DNA of 64,000 nt from Sphingomonas sp. (GCA_021154945.1 JAJNQF010000419.1:1-64000); one strand, 5' to 3'. Counted from the stretch's first letter, positions 33,152 through 41,896 are shown. The notes: generated by a model from the letters alone, not told the origin. Translations and numbers: made by a program.

Positions 33152-33870
33152 GCGACGCTCTGATCGCGGCTTCGCAGCCGTCGGATCTTCCGATGACGCC
33201 GCAGAGCCTGCCTGCCTGCCTTGGCTTCGTAGCCGGCATCGTCGATGTCACGAGCTGGTTGACGCTGGGCGGACTCTTCACGGCGCACATAACCGGAAAT
33301 CTGGTCGTGATGGCGGCGGACGCTCTCAACGGACGGCCCATGCATCCGACACAGGTGCTCGCCGTTCCGATGTTCATAATCGTGGCCGCCGTTCTCGCGA
33401 TCATCGTCCGGCGCAGGCGAATGGAAGCTGGCAAGATTCAGGATGCCTTCCTGATCCTCCAGTCGGTTCTCCTGACGTTCGCCGCGCTCGTCGCGTTCAC
33501 GGCTCGACCTTCGCTCGCGCCGCTCGCCGCGGACGCTGGAATTGTCGCGATGCTTGCCGTGGCGGCGATGGCCTCCCAGAACGCCCTGCTCCATCTTAGC
33601 ACCAAGCCCTCTCCGACCACGGCCGTGATGACCGGCAACATCGTCGCGTGCACGCTCTCGCTGGTCTCGATCGTCATGTACCGCCCGTCGGACTACGACG
33701 CCGCCAGGAAGCAGTGGCACGACACCTGGCCGGTTCTGGCAGGCTTTCTTCTCGGTTGCATCGCAGGTTCGGTGTTCGTCCACTTCTGGAAGGACGGCGC
33801 TTGGACCGCCGCTGCCGTGGCTTCGATCGCGTCCGCCGTATGGATCCGTACGGTCCGCAGGCCATCCTGA
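33148..33870 (+). CDS. DUF1275 (YoaK-type) membrane protein, first copy
   Basis: This 240-residue protein has about six membrane helices. GFVAGIVDVTSWLTLGGLFTAHITGNLVVMA is the DUF1275 hallmark, followed by AMASQNALLHLSTKPSPTTAVMTGNIV. It is translationally coupled to the ThrE-like exporter, so the two may work together in transport. Function of the family is unknown. A second, diverged copy lies at 36193-36897. Confidence 0.8.
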   Translation: MSDALIAASQPSDLPMTPQSLPACLGFVAGIVDVTSWLTLGGLFTAHITGNLVVMAADALNGRPMHPTQVLAVPMFIIVAAVLAIIVRRRRMEAGKIQDAFLILQSVLLTFAALVAFTARPSLAPLAADAGIVAMLAVAAMASQNALLHLSTKPSPTTAVMTGNIVACTLSLVSIVMYRPSDYDAARKQWHDTWPVLAGFLLGCIAGSVFVHFWKDGAWTAAAVASIASAVWIRTVRRPS

Positions 33871-33903
33871 TCCCCCAACACTCTACATCGCGAAGGAACG
33901 AAC

Positions 33904-34320
33904 ATGACTGATTTGCCGCCACCACCGATCACGTCGCAGGAGATACGCATCGTGGACGCGCGGGGAAAACCGCGCATCCTGATCTCCGCCAAGGACGGTA
34001 CGCCGACGATCGTGCTCCTCCGCGCGGATGGAGAGACGGGAGCGAGCGTCGCTTTGGACGTCGACGGTCGACCTGCGGTCAAGCTCGCCAACCCGGTAGC
34101 CGGAGGCCCGGTCGCGGCGTTGGAGATCGACGACAAGGGCGCGCACGTGAAGTTCGACCGGAAGGGCGGTGCTTCGGCGTACCTGTTCCTCAACAACCTG
34201 GGAGGATCCGGCGTCGTGCTGATCGACCCGACCGGGAAGCGACGCCTGGATGCGATCGTCGCTCCCGACGGGAAGACGACGATCGAGCGGGTAGGTGACG
34301 ACGGAAAGGCGCTGCCGTAA
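33904..34320 (+). CDS. Hypothetical beta-rich repeat protein
   Basis: This 138-residue protein has GAAGGAAC before its ATG. No signal peptide. The sequence is an irregular run of short strands with Gly/Asp turns (IVDARGKPRILISAKDGTP, VDGRPAVKLAN, IDDKGAHVKFDRKGG, LIDPTGKRRLDAIVAPDGK), roughly every 20-25 residues. This suggests a small solenoid or propeller-like repeat fold. It follows the DUF1275 gene by 33 bases and may be co-transcribed. I do not recognise the family. Confidence 0.6.
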   Translation: MTDLPPPPITSQEIRIVDARGKPRILISAKDGTPTIVLLRADGETGASVALDVDGRPAVKLANPVAGGPVAALEIDDKGAHVKFDRKGGASAYLFLNNLGGSGVVLIDPTGKRRLDAIVAPDGKTTIERVGDDGKALP

Positions 34321-34728
34321 CGGTTGCAGCTCGCAACGTTGAACTCGGGCTGACAAAAGAGGTGCGACTTTCCCTATTCTCCGCTCTGATGGGAAAGGCT
34401 GGTTGGCAGGAACCGCCCACACCCCGACATTCAGGCTGGTGATCCGGACTCCCGACAACAGCCATTCGTTGAGCGCGATCTTTCCCGTTTCTCCGTCTCG
34501 AACAGCCCATTTCGGGAAAGAGCAATCGGGAACAGAGTTCGGGAAAGGGGTGGCCCGGCCGGCTTTCTGTGCGATCGCCCGGGCAACTGTCCCGCTGCGG
34601 ATTCCTTTTCGGGAAGAAGCTCAAGCGTTAAAGCGTCGCCATGAAGATCATGTCCGCCATGCTGTTGGTGTCGGTTGAAGCCGGCGCAGGCCCTGACATC
34701 GCAAGCATGGCCAAGTAAGAGTGAAGTA
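34321..34728. other. Intergenic region with recurring GGGAAA/TTTCCC motifs
   Basis: There are 408 bases with no gene. TTTCCC or GGGAAA recurs near 34368, 34391, 34481, 34514 and 34540, and related GGGAAC/GGGAAG near 34528 and 34610. Two more TTTCCC blocks follow the VOC gene, near 35208 and 35250. The spacing is irregular, and no known element fits. Confidence 0.35.
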
Positions 34729-35190
34729 ATGACAGACGCCGCAAACGTTATTGCCGTGGACCATACAGGCTTCGCCGTATCGTCTTTAGACGAAGCCGTT
34801 CACTTCTGGATGGAGGCGCTCGGTTTCACACTTGAGCGGCAATCGGAGATGGGGGGCGACTTCCTGCATCAGGTGACAGGTGTCGATGATCCGAGTGTGA
34901 AAACGGCGATCGTCAGGGCACCGGACGGCTATGTTGTCGAACTGTTGCAATATTCAAAAGGGCGCCAGAACGGTGCGGTGCCCAACAGCGCGGGGGCGAT
35001 CGGTGCGGCCCACCTGGCTCTGGCCGTAAACGATATCCATGCCGCTATTGCCCGCGTCGAGGCAGCAGGATGGAAGGCGAAGGGTAGTCCGTTGCCGATC
35101 GCGGGTGGGCCAAGGAAGGGAACGTTGGTGGCCTACGTTTCAGGCCCCGATCATATCACGATAGAGCTTATGCAGCCGCCAGCCCGTTAA
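34729..35190 (+). CDS. VOC (glyoxalase/bleomycin-resistance fold) protein
   Basis: This 153-residue VOC protein begins MTDAANVIAVDHTGFAVSSLDEAVHFW (metal-ligand His in strand 1), with LGFTLERQSEMGGDFLHQVTG in the first beta-alpha-beta-beta-beta unit, APDGYVVELLQYSKG (Glu ligand), HLALAVNDIHAAIARVEAAGW in the second unit, and ITIELMQP at the end. It resembles lyase/epimerase-type VOC proteins. Base composition is lower in GC than the neighbours, suggesting a separate origin. The substrate cannot be told. Confidence 0.75.
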   Translation: MTDAANVIAVDHTGFAVSSLDEAVHFWMEALGFTLERQSEMGGDFLHQVTGVDDPSVKTAIVRAPDGYVVELLQYSKGRQNGAVPNSAGAIGAAHLALAVNDIHAAIARVEAAGWKAKGSPLPIAGGPRKGTLVAYVSGPDHITIELMQPPAR

Positions 35191-35263
35191 TGGGCCGGCG
35201 GACGTTTTCCCGCTTCACCATCCCAATCGAGAAACCAGACCTGCCGAAATTTTTCCCGGGCAC

Positions 35264-35731
35264 TTATGGGGCGGGTAGAGTAGGGAGAGGCTCCTTGGCT
35301 AGCCTGACAATCTCCGCGGCTAGATCGTCGGATGATGCTGCCGCCTTAGGCCAATAAATCATGTCGCAGATGGGTACGTTAGGGAAAGTGCGCTCAAGAG
35401 TACCAAGGCAAAAGCTGCTCCTTGGTTCGTCCGCAGCTTCGATGACGCCGATGCATTCCGCAACTTCCTGAACGGTAAGGTCGGGGATGCCCGGAGGAGG
35501 TCCCATCGCTGCCAACACCGCAAAATCACGTTCGCTGGTCCAACTGTACAGGTTGCTAAACGTGACGCTATCATACCCCTGCGATCCCGCTAGCGTATCG
35601 GCTTCGGCGATGAGCGCGTCGCACTCTTCGTCAGCATCCAAGCAATCCACGATCCGAAGAATGAGGTTCTGCAATGCGTCGATCCGCTCCGGCGGGGGCG
35701 TCGGTATCAGCGCCTCAATCCTGCTGGGCAT
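35264..35731 (-). CDS. Hypothetical 155-residue protein
   Basis: The start at 35731 (MPSRIEALIPTPPPERIDAL) has AGGAGAGG five bases upstream. The sequence is acidic, mostly helical (ALQNLILRIVDCLDADEECDALIAEADTL), and near the end has CDMIYWPKAAASSDDLAAEIVRLA. No membrane segment or signal. GC content is a little lower than its surroundings, like the VOC gene next to it. The two converge. I do not recognise the family. Confidence 0.55.
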   Translation of the reverse strand: MPSRIEALIPTPPPERIDALQNLILRIVDCLDADEECDALIAEADTLAGSQGYDSVTFSNLYSWTSERDFAVLAAMGPPPGIPDLTVQEVAECIGVIEAADEPRSSFCLGTLERTFPNVPICDMIYWPKAAASSDDLAAEIVRLAKEPLPTLPAP

Positions 35732-35950
35732 CGAACCTCTCCTAACCGTAGAATAATAGCCGACCATGAACACCGCTGTCGAACCTCCCCATTTGGCGGT
35801 CCGCGAGCAGATGGGTCAGCTTCGAGTCTTCGTCGGACCGATTTGGATCTCCGCATCGGCAGCCCAGCGCCTTCCGAGCGTTCCGGCTCACGCATCGTCG
35901 AAACGCCTTCTATTGCCGCTTCGGGCAAACGTGGTTCCAGGCCCCGACAC

Positions 35951-36196
35951 CTAACGATGCGCGGTGCGTGGGTATGACGTGCCGAACTCGCTTACCACCT
36001 GACTGATGGCCGCTCCGACCTCGCTTGCGATGGCATGTCCGTCGAAGGTCCAGTTGGGGTCGGTGGGACCGTTCGTCCGAACCTGCCGACCAGGACCCAT
36101 CTCATGACGGATCTCGTCGACGTCTACGCCAGTCAGTTCGTTGACTCGTTCGGCGATCATCCGCCCGAGATCCTCAAGGCTCGGAATCCCGCTCAC
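35951..36196 (-). CDS. Small hypothetical protein coupled to DUF1275 gene
   Basis: A GTG start at 36196 overlaps the stop of the DUF1275 gene (GTGA), giving 81 residues (begins VSGIPSLEDLGRMIAERVNEL). It is soluble, with an acidic helical N-half (TGVDVDEIRHEMG) and a conserved-looking NWTFDGHAIASEVGAAISQVVSEFG tail. The frame continues upstream, but that part is antisense noise. It is the last gene of the operon. Function unknown. Confidence 0.55.
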   Translation of the reverse strand: MSGIPSLEDLGRMIAERVNELTGVDVDEIRHEMGPGRQVRTNGPTDPNWTFDGHAIASEVGAAISQVVSEFGTSYPRTAHR

Positions 36197-36897
36197 GCTG
36201 CGACCTTGCGGACCGATGCAGGATGCAGTGCACAGCCGATCGTCGCGAGGAGGATCACCGTGCCGGCGACCGCCAACGGCGCCACGAGACCGAACGTGAA
36301 AAGCAGCCAGGCACCGATCGCTGCGCCGACGAAGATCGCCACGACGGCGGCGATGCGTCTCCGCCAATTGGTGTTGGCACCCCCCGCGACGCTGGAGTCG
36401 GCACCGAGACCGGTAAACGTCATCGTCAGCACGGTGGTGGTGAGATCGGCCACCTTCAGCTGCCGGATCGTGCCGTTGCGATACCCCATCGCGACGCCGG
36501 TCAGCGCGATGATGGCGAACAGTCGGGCCTGAGGCGCCTGGGTCGCGACGTCGAAGTCCATCGCGACCATCGCCGCTGCCCAGAGCAGGACCGCCTCGAT
36601 CGACGCGGATACGACGAGCCAACGCCGTTCGGTCCGACCGACATTCGCCTTGCCCATGCGTCCGGCGATGACCGCCCCGACCAGAAAACTTGCGATCGCG
36701 GCAAGGAAGGGGAGAACCTTGAAGCCCGGCGCGCCCGCCGCGGCGAACCCCAGGAACACGACGTTGCCCGTCATGTTCGCGGTGAAGACCTTCCCAAGAC
36801 CAAGGACGCTCGCCGCGTCGACGAGGCCCGTAGTCGTCGAGAGGAGCAGCAGAAGCGGTATGCGCGGATCGAACGGCGCGGCGGCGGTAACGGTCAT
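36193..36897 (-). CDS. DUF1275 (YoaK-type) membrane protein, second copy
   Basis: This 234-residue protein starts at ATG 36897 because GGAG lies just before it; ATG 36909 is an alternative. It has about six to seven helices, with LLLLLSTTTGLVDAASVLGLGKVFTANMTGNVVFLGFAAAG matching the DUF1275 hallmark and VAMGYRNGTIRQLKVADLTTTVLTMTFTGL in the second half. It lies 37 bases after the porin gene within the operon and is coupled to the 81-residue protein. It is distinct in sequence from the copy at 33148. Confidence 0.8.
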   Translation of the reverse strand: MTVTAAAPFDPRIPLLLLLSTTTGLVDAASVLGLGKVFTANMTGNVVFLGFAAAGAPGFKVLPFLAAIASFLVGAVIAGRMGKANVGRTERRWLVVSASIEAVLLWAAAMVAMDFDVATQAPQARLFAIIALTGVAMGYRNGTIRQLKVADLTTTVLTMTFTGLGADSSVAGGANTNWRRRIAAVVAIFVGAAIGAWLLFTFGLVAPLAVAGTVILLATIGCALHPASVRKVAA

Positions 36898-36934
36898 GGT
36901 CGTCTCCATTCAGAGTCGCGTGAGGTGGCGTCGC

Positions 36935-38326
36935 TTAGAACCGGAAGTTGCTTTCCAGCCCCAGCATCGTGATCGTCCTGGCGGACCCGGTGTTGCGAAT
37001 GAATTGGCCGGGTGGAAATGCCGACAGCGAGGTCGACAGTTCGAGTTCCGGCGTCGCCTGCCAGGCGAGCGTCGCCTCGACCTCCTTGCCGATGAACCGG
37101 GCGCGCGACGTGCCTGGTGCGCGGATTAGGTTGCCGGGGATGTCGTACACGCCGTCGCTGAGCGAGTAGCGCCAGTACGCCGCGCCGGCGAGGCTGGCCG
37201 AAACCGTCTTCGTCAGCGTCATTCCGACACGCGGATTGACGCTGACGATGTTGGTGGGGCCGACCGGGGACAGCTCGCCGAAATACTTGCCCTTGGGGAA
37301 CAGCGCGTTGAACGTGCCGAGGCTATCGTCGCCGCGGTGACGGTCGCCGCTCACCACGTTGAACCGCAGGACCGCGTCGGGGGCCAGCGGCGCGTCCGGG
37401 AAGCTATGTCCGACCTCGGTGCCGAGCGTCCACGCCGCGATCGGTCCCCCGGCGAACCGGCCGAACTGGGCGATGCCCTCGATGTTCCAGTGCCAGTCCG
37501 CGGCCTTGCCGAACGACCGAGCGCCGATGCTGTGGCGCACCTCGCGTCCTGCACGGGGACCGAAGACCGCGGCCGTGTTGCGATAGCCGATGTAGTAGAG
37601 GTCGAGCCCGGTGTCGCCGCCGCCTATGGTGGCATAGGCCGCCCATAGCGACTTGGTCCGCGACCGCCGATCATCGAGCGTTCCGCTGCCGGGCTGAACG
37701 GGACGAACTGCCAGCAGGCTGACGGTCGCGCCGTTCAGGGATATGAGCGATCGGAGCCCGTCGAACGCGAGCGGGACGTTCGGTCCGTAGCGCGTCCCGA
37801 TCAGACGCTCGGTGCCGAGTGAGATCATCTGGCGACCAGCGCGCAGCGTCACGCCGGTCTCGTCCATCGCATTGGTCGCAGCGGCGCCCAGTCGAACGTC
37901 GACGAAGCCCTGCAGGAGGTCGACGCGTGTCTGGTCGATCGGGCTGGCGGACGGCGATACACCCACCGCATAGGCGGCGATCGGCTGCACGAAGCCGCGT
38001 ACGCGACCGACATGGAGATCGGCGTACGGCATCGCGCGGAGCCACAGGTAGCCGTCGTCGGGTGCGGGACCGCCTCCCCAGAGGTTGTCGCGATACGCTT
38101 CGTCACGCGCGCGCAGTTCGATGCCCGTCGTCAGATACGTGTCGGTTGAGATCGGGATGTACTTGAACCGACCCGTCCAGCTCTTGGCCCGTTCATTTGC
38201 GTCCGCATCCGCGCTCCAGTCCTCGTCATACCGGGTGATCGTGAGCGTCGGTGGCTGCCAGGCCTCCGTCGATTGCGCCTCCGCTCGACCGGCGAGCGCA
38301 AGTGCGAGGAGGGCGAGCCTACGCAC
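36935..38326 (-). CDS. Alginate-export-type outer-membrane porin
   Basis: This 463-residue protein has a GTG start at 38326 giving a signal peptide (VVRRLALLALALAGRAEAQ region). The frame is open upstream but inside the DoxX gene. The barrel is of the alginate_exp family: TGRFKYIPISTDTYLTTGIELRARDEAYRDN, VRGFVQPIAAYAVG, GVTLRAGRQMISLGTERLIGTRYGPNVPLAFDG, ending LGLESNFRF with terminal Phe. Despite the name, such porins in non-producers are probably passive channels for small organic molecules. It overlaps the DoxX gene by eight bases. Confidence 0.8.
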   Translation of the reverse strand: MRRLALLALALAGRAEAQSTEAWQPPTLTITRYDEDWSADADANERAKSWTGRFKYIPISTDTYLTTGIELRARDEAYRDNLWGGGPAPDDGYLWLRAMPYADLHVGRVRGFVQPIAAYAVGVSPSASPIDQTRVDLLQGFVDVRLGAAATNAMDETGVTLRAGRQMISLGTERLIGTRYGPNVPLAFDGLRSLISLNGATVSLLAVRPVQPGSGTLDDRRSRTKSLWAAYATIGGGDTGLDLYYIGYRNTAAVFGPRAGREVRHSIGARSFGKAADWHWNIEGIAQFGRFAGGPIAAWTLGTEVGHSFPDAPLAPDAVLRFNVVSGDRHRGDDSLGTFNALFPKGKYFGELSPVGPTNIVSVNPRVGMTLTKTVSASLAGAAYWRYSLSDGVYDIPGNLIRAPGTSRARFIGKEVEATLAWQATPELELSTSLSAFPPGQFIRNTGSARTITMLGLESNFRF

Positions 38327-38747
38327 GACGGTTGTCGCGCTCTGCCACGATGGCCGCGAGCACGAACCCCCCGATGAGTCCGAGATGCTCGAAGAACGCG
38401 TTGGTCGCCATGAAGCGCTCCTGACCCATCGGCATCGACCAGAAGGCGTTCGCCGTGAATGCGGCGAACAGCGTAAAGGCACCCAGCATTCCGGCGCCGA
38501 GCCAGACGAAGCGCCCCGACAGGATGAGAAGCGGGCCTATGATCTCGACGACGATCGTCAACGCCGCCCAGAAGGCGGGCGGCACCATTCCAAAATGCGC
38601 CTGCTCGGCGACCGCGGCGGACCAGTCGGTCGCCTTGACCACCCCGCCCAGGAGATAGGCCCCGACCAATGCCAGCCGGGCGACGAAGCCCGTCCAGCGC
38701 CACTCGAGTATCGCATCGACGAAGCGGGGTTCAGCGGACGGGGTCAT
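38319..38747 (-). CDS. DoxX-family membrane protein
   Basis: This 142-residue protein starts at ATG 38747 (MTPSAEPRFVDAILEW), five bases after the VOC stop. Four helices are visible: LALVGAYLLGGVVKATDW, AALTIVVEIIGPLLILSG, LGAGMLGAFTLFAAFTANAFW, and LIGGFVLAAIVAE. The F.E.H.GLIGGF end is typical of DoxX proteins, which occur in redox and thiol-stress membrane complexes. The exact partner is unknown. Confidence 0.8.
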   Translation of the reverse strand: MTPSAEPRFVDAILEWRWTGFVARLALVGAYLLGGVVKATDWSAAVAEQAHFGMVPPAFWAALTIVVEIIGPLLILSGRFVWLGAGMLGAFTLFAAFTANAFWSMPMGQERFMATNAFFEHLGLIGGFVLAAIVAERDNRRA

Positions 38748-38751
38748 GATC

Positions 38752-39651
38752 TCACTGACCCGCCGGCGCGTGGATCTCGGCGATGTATCCGCCTGGAAAG
38801 CGCACCATGGCCGACTGCCGGCCACCGGAGGTCTGGGGAGCTACCAGCGTCTCGACGCCTGCTGCCGTGGCCTTCGCGAGAGTCGCCTGAATATCGGACA
38901 CCTCGTAGCCGGTCGTCTCGCGACCATAGGGCCAGCCGATCTGCCCGTCGGACACCGCAACCGTCATCCGGCCATAGCCGGACGTGATCGCGATGCGACG
39001 GTAGGTCTTTCCCGGCTGTCCGATCTCGACCCCAGGCGCTGCCTTGGTGTCGGTGGTGATCCGGCCCTTCGAGAAGGCTAGCCAATGCTTGACGAAGGTG
39101 TCCGCGACGTCGGCCGTCAGATAGACGCGGTTCTCGGGGACCGTGGTCAGCGCCGGATAGTTCGGTTTCGCGGTGTGCCAGTAGATCTGCATAGCGACGC
39201 CGCCCGGCCACTGCACGACCGCGTCACGGCCGATGGGGTCGGGGAAGGTCGTGACCATCCTCACCGCGCCGTGCTTTGTAGCCGCCGCGACTGCCGCGTC
39301 CATGTTGTTGACGAGATACCCGTTCCGCTCCGCGCCGAACGGGTAGGGGATGGGCGTCTTGAACCCGAAGACCGAAAGCGATCCCGCGGGCGTCAGCACC
39401 AGCTGCGACATGGTCTCGCTTGCGGTCGGCGTAACCTTGAACACGCCCTGCTTGGTGGCCGTGCCGCCGAAGGTCGCGATTACGCTGGCAACGAAGCGGT
39501 CGAAATCCTCCGGTGCCACGTAGATGTGCGTGGTGTCGTATTGAGGCCCGACCGAATAGTCGGCTGACGGTGCCGCTTCCCTTGCCAGGACTGGCGCCGA
39601 TGGCACCGATCCCAGCAGGGCGATGGCAATGAACAGGTTCAGACGCTTCAT
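38752..39651 (-). CDS. Secreted two-domain VOC protein
   Basis: This 299-residue protein starts at ATG 39651 with a signal peptide (MKRLNLFIAIALLGSVPSAPVLA). Two VOC-like units follow: first TTHIYVAPEDFDRFVASVIATFGG to VVQWPGGVAMQIYWH, second NRVYLTADVADTFVKHWLAFSKG to MVRFPGGYIAEIHAP. The paired FPGG/WPGG-x-x-x-x-I-(H/Y) ends are the expected metal or substrate strands. It is exported, unlike most VOC proteins. It sits between the amidohydrolase and DoxX genes with 22- and 4-base spacings. Confidence 0.7.
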   Translation of the reverse strand: MKRLNLFIAIALLGSVPSAPVLAREAAPSADYSVGPQYDTTHIYVAPEDFDRFVASVIATFGGTATKQGVFKVTPTASETMSQLVLTPAGSLSVFGFKTPIPYPFGAERNGYLVNNMDAAVAAATKHGAVRMVTTFPDPIGRDAVVQWPGGVAMQIYWHTAKPNYPALTTVPENRVYLTADVADTFVKHWLAFSKGRITTDTKAAPGVEIGQPGKTYRRIAITSGYGRMTVAVSDGQIGWPYGRETTGYEVSDIQATLAKATAAGVETLVAPQTSGGRQSAMVRFPGGYIAEIHAPAGQ

Positions 39652-39673
39652 TATTCTTCTCCTATTCTCGTGA

Positions 39674-41611
39674 TCAGACCGCCCAGCAGCCACAGCCAAA
39701 CGAACCCCAGAAACTCTGGACGTCCGCCACGGGGACGTCGCGGCCGAGGGCAGCGGCATGGTCGTGGCCGTGGACCGAGCATCCGCTTGCGCAACCGCAC
39801 GCAGTGGCCAGCTTCGCGGAGGCTTCGGGCGTGCGGTGGTAGCCACCGAACGTTGCGACCGGCGACCAGTCGGGCATCGGTTTCGGCAGCGAGGGCGCAA
39901 GCGGGGCGTAGTCGCCTTCGCCGAACACCACCCTGCCGCCGAGCAGCGTCAGGACGGACCGCAGATGCGGGATGTCGGTCTCAGGAACGGTCAGATAGTC
40001 GTCCGACAGCACCGCGAGATCGGCGAGTTGTCCGGCCTTGATCCGGCCCTTCTTGCCGACCTCGTTCGAGAACCAGGTGTTCTCGTGCGTCCACATCGCC
40101 AGCGCCTTCTCGCGGCTGACGCGGTTGGCACCGGGGTAGAGGCCGAGGCCGCCGACGGTCCTGCCGGTCACCAGCCAGTTCAGCGATACCCAAGGATTGT
40201 AGCTCGCGACGCGCGTGGCGTCGGTGCCAGCGCCGACATGGATCCCGGCGGCGAGCATCTTGGCGATCGGCGGCGTCCGCTCGGCAGCCTTCGCGCCATA
40301 GCGTTCGACGAAATACTCGCCCTGATACGCCATGCGGTGCTGGACCGCGATGCCGCCGCCGAGCGCTGCGATCCGATCGATGTTGCGGTCGGTGATCGTC
40401 TCGGCATGGTCGAAGAACCAGTTGATCCCGTCGAACGGGATGTCCTTCGCCACCTTCTCGTACACGTCGAGTGCTCGGCCGATCGTCTGGTCGTAGGTCG
40501 CATGCAGGCGCCACGGCCACTTGTGCTCGGCAAGCAGGCGGATGACGGGTTCGAGATCGCCTTCCATGTTCGCCGGCATGTCGGGACGCTCGACGCGGAA
40601 GTCCTCGAAGTCGGCAGCGGAATACACGAGCATCTCGCCGGCGCCGTTGTGCCGGTACTTGTCGTCGCCCTGGCCGGGCGTGACCTGCTTCACCCAGCCC
40701 TGGAAGTCGGAGAGCTCTTCCTTCGGCTTCTGGGTGAAGAGGTTGTAGCTGATCCGCAGCGTCAGCTGGTCGTCAGCGTGCAGCTTTTCGATGATCTCAT
40801 AGTCGTCGGGATAGTTCTGGAAGCCACCGCCTGCATCGATCACGCCGGTGACGCCGAGCGAGTTCATCTCGCGCATGAAGTGGCGGGTGGAGTTGAGCTG
40901 ATACTCCGGTGGCAGCTTCGGCCCCTTGGCGAGCGTCGAATACAGGATCGTCGCATTGGGGTGCGCGAGCAGCAGGCCGGTCGGGTTGCCCGCCGCATCG
41001 CGGACGATCTCGCCACCTGGAGGGTTGGGCGTGTCCTTGCCGTAGCCGACGACGCGCAGCGCCGCTGCGTTCAGCAACGCACGATCGTAGAGGTGGAGGA
41101 TGAACACCGGCGTATCGGGCGCGACCGCGTTCAGTTCGGCGATCGTCGGCAGACGCTTCTCGGCGAACTGGTGCTCGGTGAAGCCGCCGACGACGCGCAC
41201 CCATTGCGGGGCGGGCGTGTTGTCGACCTGGCGCTTGAGCATCGCCATCGCGTCGGCGAGGCTTGGCACACCGTCCCAGCGGAGTTCCATGTTGTAGTTG
41301 AGGCCACCGCGGATGACGTGCATGTGGCTGTCGATCAGCCCGGGAATGATGCGGCGGCCCTTTGCGTCGATGACGTCAGCGCCCGGTGCGGCGGCGCGCA
41401 CCTCCTGTTCACTGCCTACCATCAGGAACTTGCCGTCGCGGATGGCGATCGCCTGAGCCTCCGGGTTCTCGCGGTCGAGGGTCGTCACCTTGGCATTGAC
41501 GATGATCATGTCGGACATGGATTTTCTCCGGTTAATGGCGGCGGCAGGTGTCGCGAGCAGTGCCATCGCCGCAGCGCCGCCTGCCAGCGTCTCGCGGCGC
41601 GTGGGCGTCAT
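39674..41611 (-). CDS. Metal-dependent amidohydrolase (YtcJ/amidohydrolase_3), Tat-type signal
   Basis: This 645-residue protein begins MTPTRRETLAGGAAAMALLATPAAA, a twin-arginine-type signal. Metal-site features: GLIDSHMHVIRGG (HxH), WRLHATYDQTIG, WFFDHAETI, and VGAGTDATRVASYNPW (Asp). YtcJ-type enzymes hydrolyse amide, ester or enol-type bonds of small molecules. The last 45 residues carry five Cys and an HGHDH cluster (ACGCASGCSVHGHDH ... FGCGCWAV), a candidate extra metal site. An internal ATG at MSDMIIV would give a cytoplasmic form. It overlaps the XapX gene by four bases. Confidence 0.85.
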   Translation of the reverse strand: MTPTRRETLAGGAAAMALLATPAAAINRRKSMSDMIIVNAKVTTLDRENPEAQAIAIRDGKFLMVGSEQEVRAAAPGADVIDAKGRRIIPGLIDSHMHVIRGGLNYNMELRWDGVPSLADAMAMLKRQVDNTPAPQWVRVVGGFTEHQFAEKRLPTIAELNAVAPDTPVFILHLYDRALLNAAALRVVGYGKDTPNPPGGEIVRDAAGNPTGLLLAHPNATILYSTLAKGPKLPPEYQLNSTRHFMREMNSLGVTGVIDAGGGFQNYPDDYEIIEKLHADDQLTLRISYNLFTQKPKEELSDFQGWVKQVTPGQGDDKYRHNGAGEMLVYSAADFEDFRVERPDMPANMEGDLEPVIRLLAEHKWPWRLHATYDQTIGRALDVYEKVAKDIPFDGINWFFDHAETITDRNIDRIAALGGGIAVQHRMAYQGEYFVERYGAKAAERTPPIAKMLAAGIHVGAGTDATRVASYNPWVSLNWLVTGRTVGGLGLYPGANRVSREKALAMWTHENTWFSNEVGKKGRIKAGQLADLAVLSDDYLTVPETDIPHLRSVLTLLGGRVVFGEGDYAPLAPSLPKPMPDWSPVATFGGYHRTPEASAKLATACGCASGCSVHGHDHAAALGRDVPVADVQSFWGSFGCGCWAV

Positions 41612-41871
41612 GCGACGTCGCGTGGGGGCGGTGCGGCCGGATCGCCCGGCAACCGTCCGAGCACGGTGCCCGAACAGGTGCCGGCGATCGCCGTCCTGAT
41701 CGGCTGTCCGTCGATCACCCGCCGGGCGATCGGCATCACCTGCTCACCGAGCAGGATGCCGAGCAGACCGACCAGGGCGATCATCGGCGGTGCCGGCGAC
41801 TTGACGTCGAGGAGGCTGTAGATGGCGCCGATCAGCAGGCCCGCGGCGAGCGAAATGAGATAGGGCTTCAT
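41608..41871 (-). CDS. XapX-domain (DUF1427) small membrane protein
   Basis: This 87-residue protein starts at ATG 41871 (MKPYLISLAAGLLIGAIYSLLDVKSPAPPMIALVGLLGILLGEQ). Two helices are split by the K-S-P-A-P-P motif that defines XapX domains. The basic and Gly/Pro-rich C-terminal tail (GLRPRR-like) is exposed. Function is unknown, but XapX genes often sit beside amidohydrolase genes, as here (ATGA overlap). Confidence 0.8.
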   Translation of the reverse strand: MKPYLISLAAGLLIGAIYSLLDVKSPAPPMIALVGLLGILLGEQVMPIARRVIDGQPIRTAIAGTCSGTVLGRLPGDPAAPPPRDVA

Positions 41872-41896
41872 GAAGGGTCTCCTCGACGTCGTGGAG

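Noticed and set aside
34640..35260. Integron cassette with attC around the VOC gene
   Set aside because: The VOC gene type and composition are suggestive, but I found no GTTRRRY core site pair, no attC-like fold and no integrase.
39758..41821. 687-codon plus-strand frame opposite the amidohydrolase
   Set aside because: Antisense shadow of a strong enzyme gene; no domain, no ribosome site.
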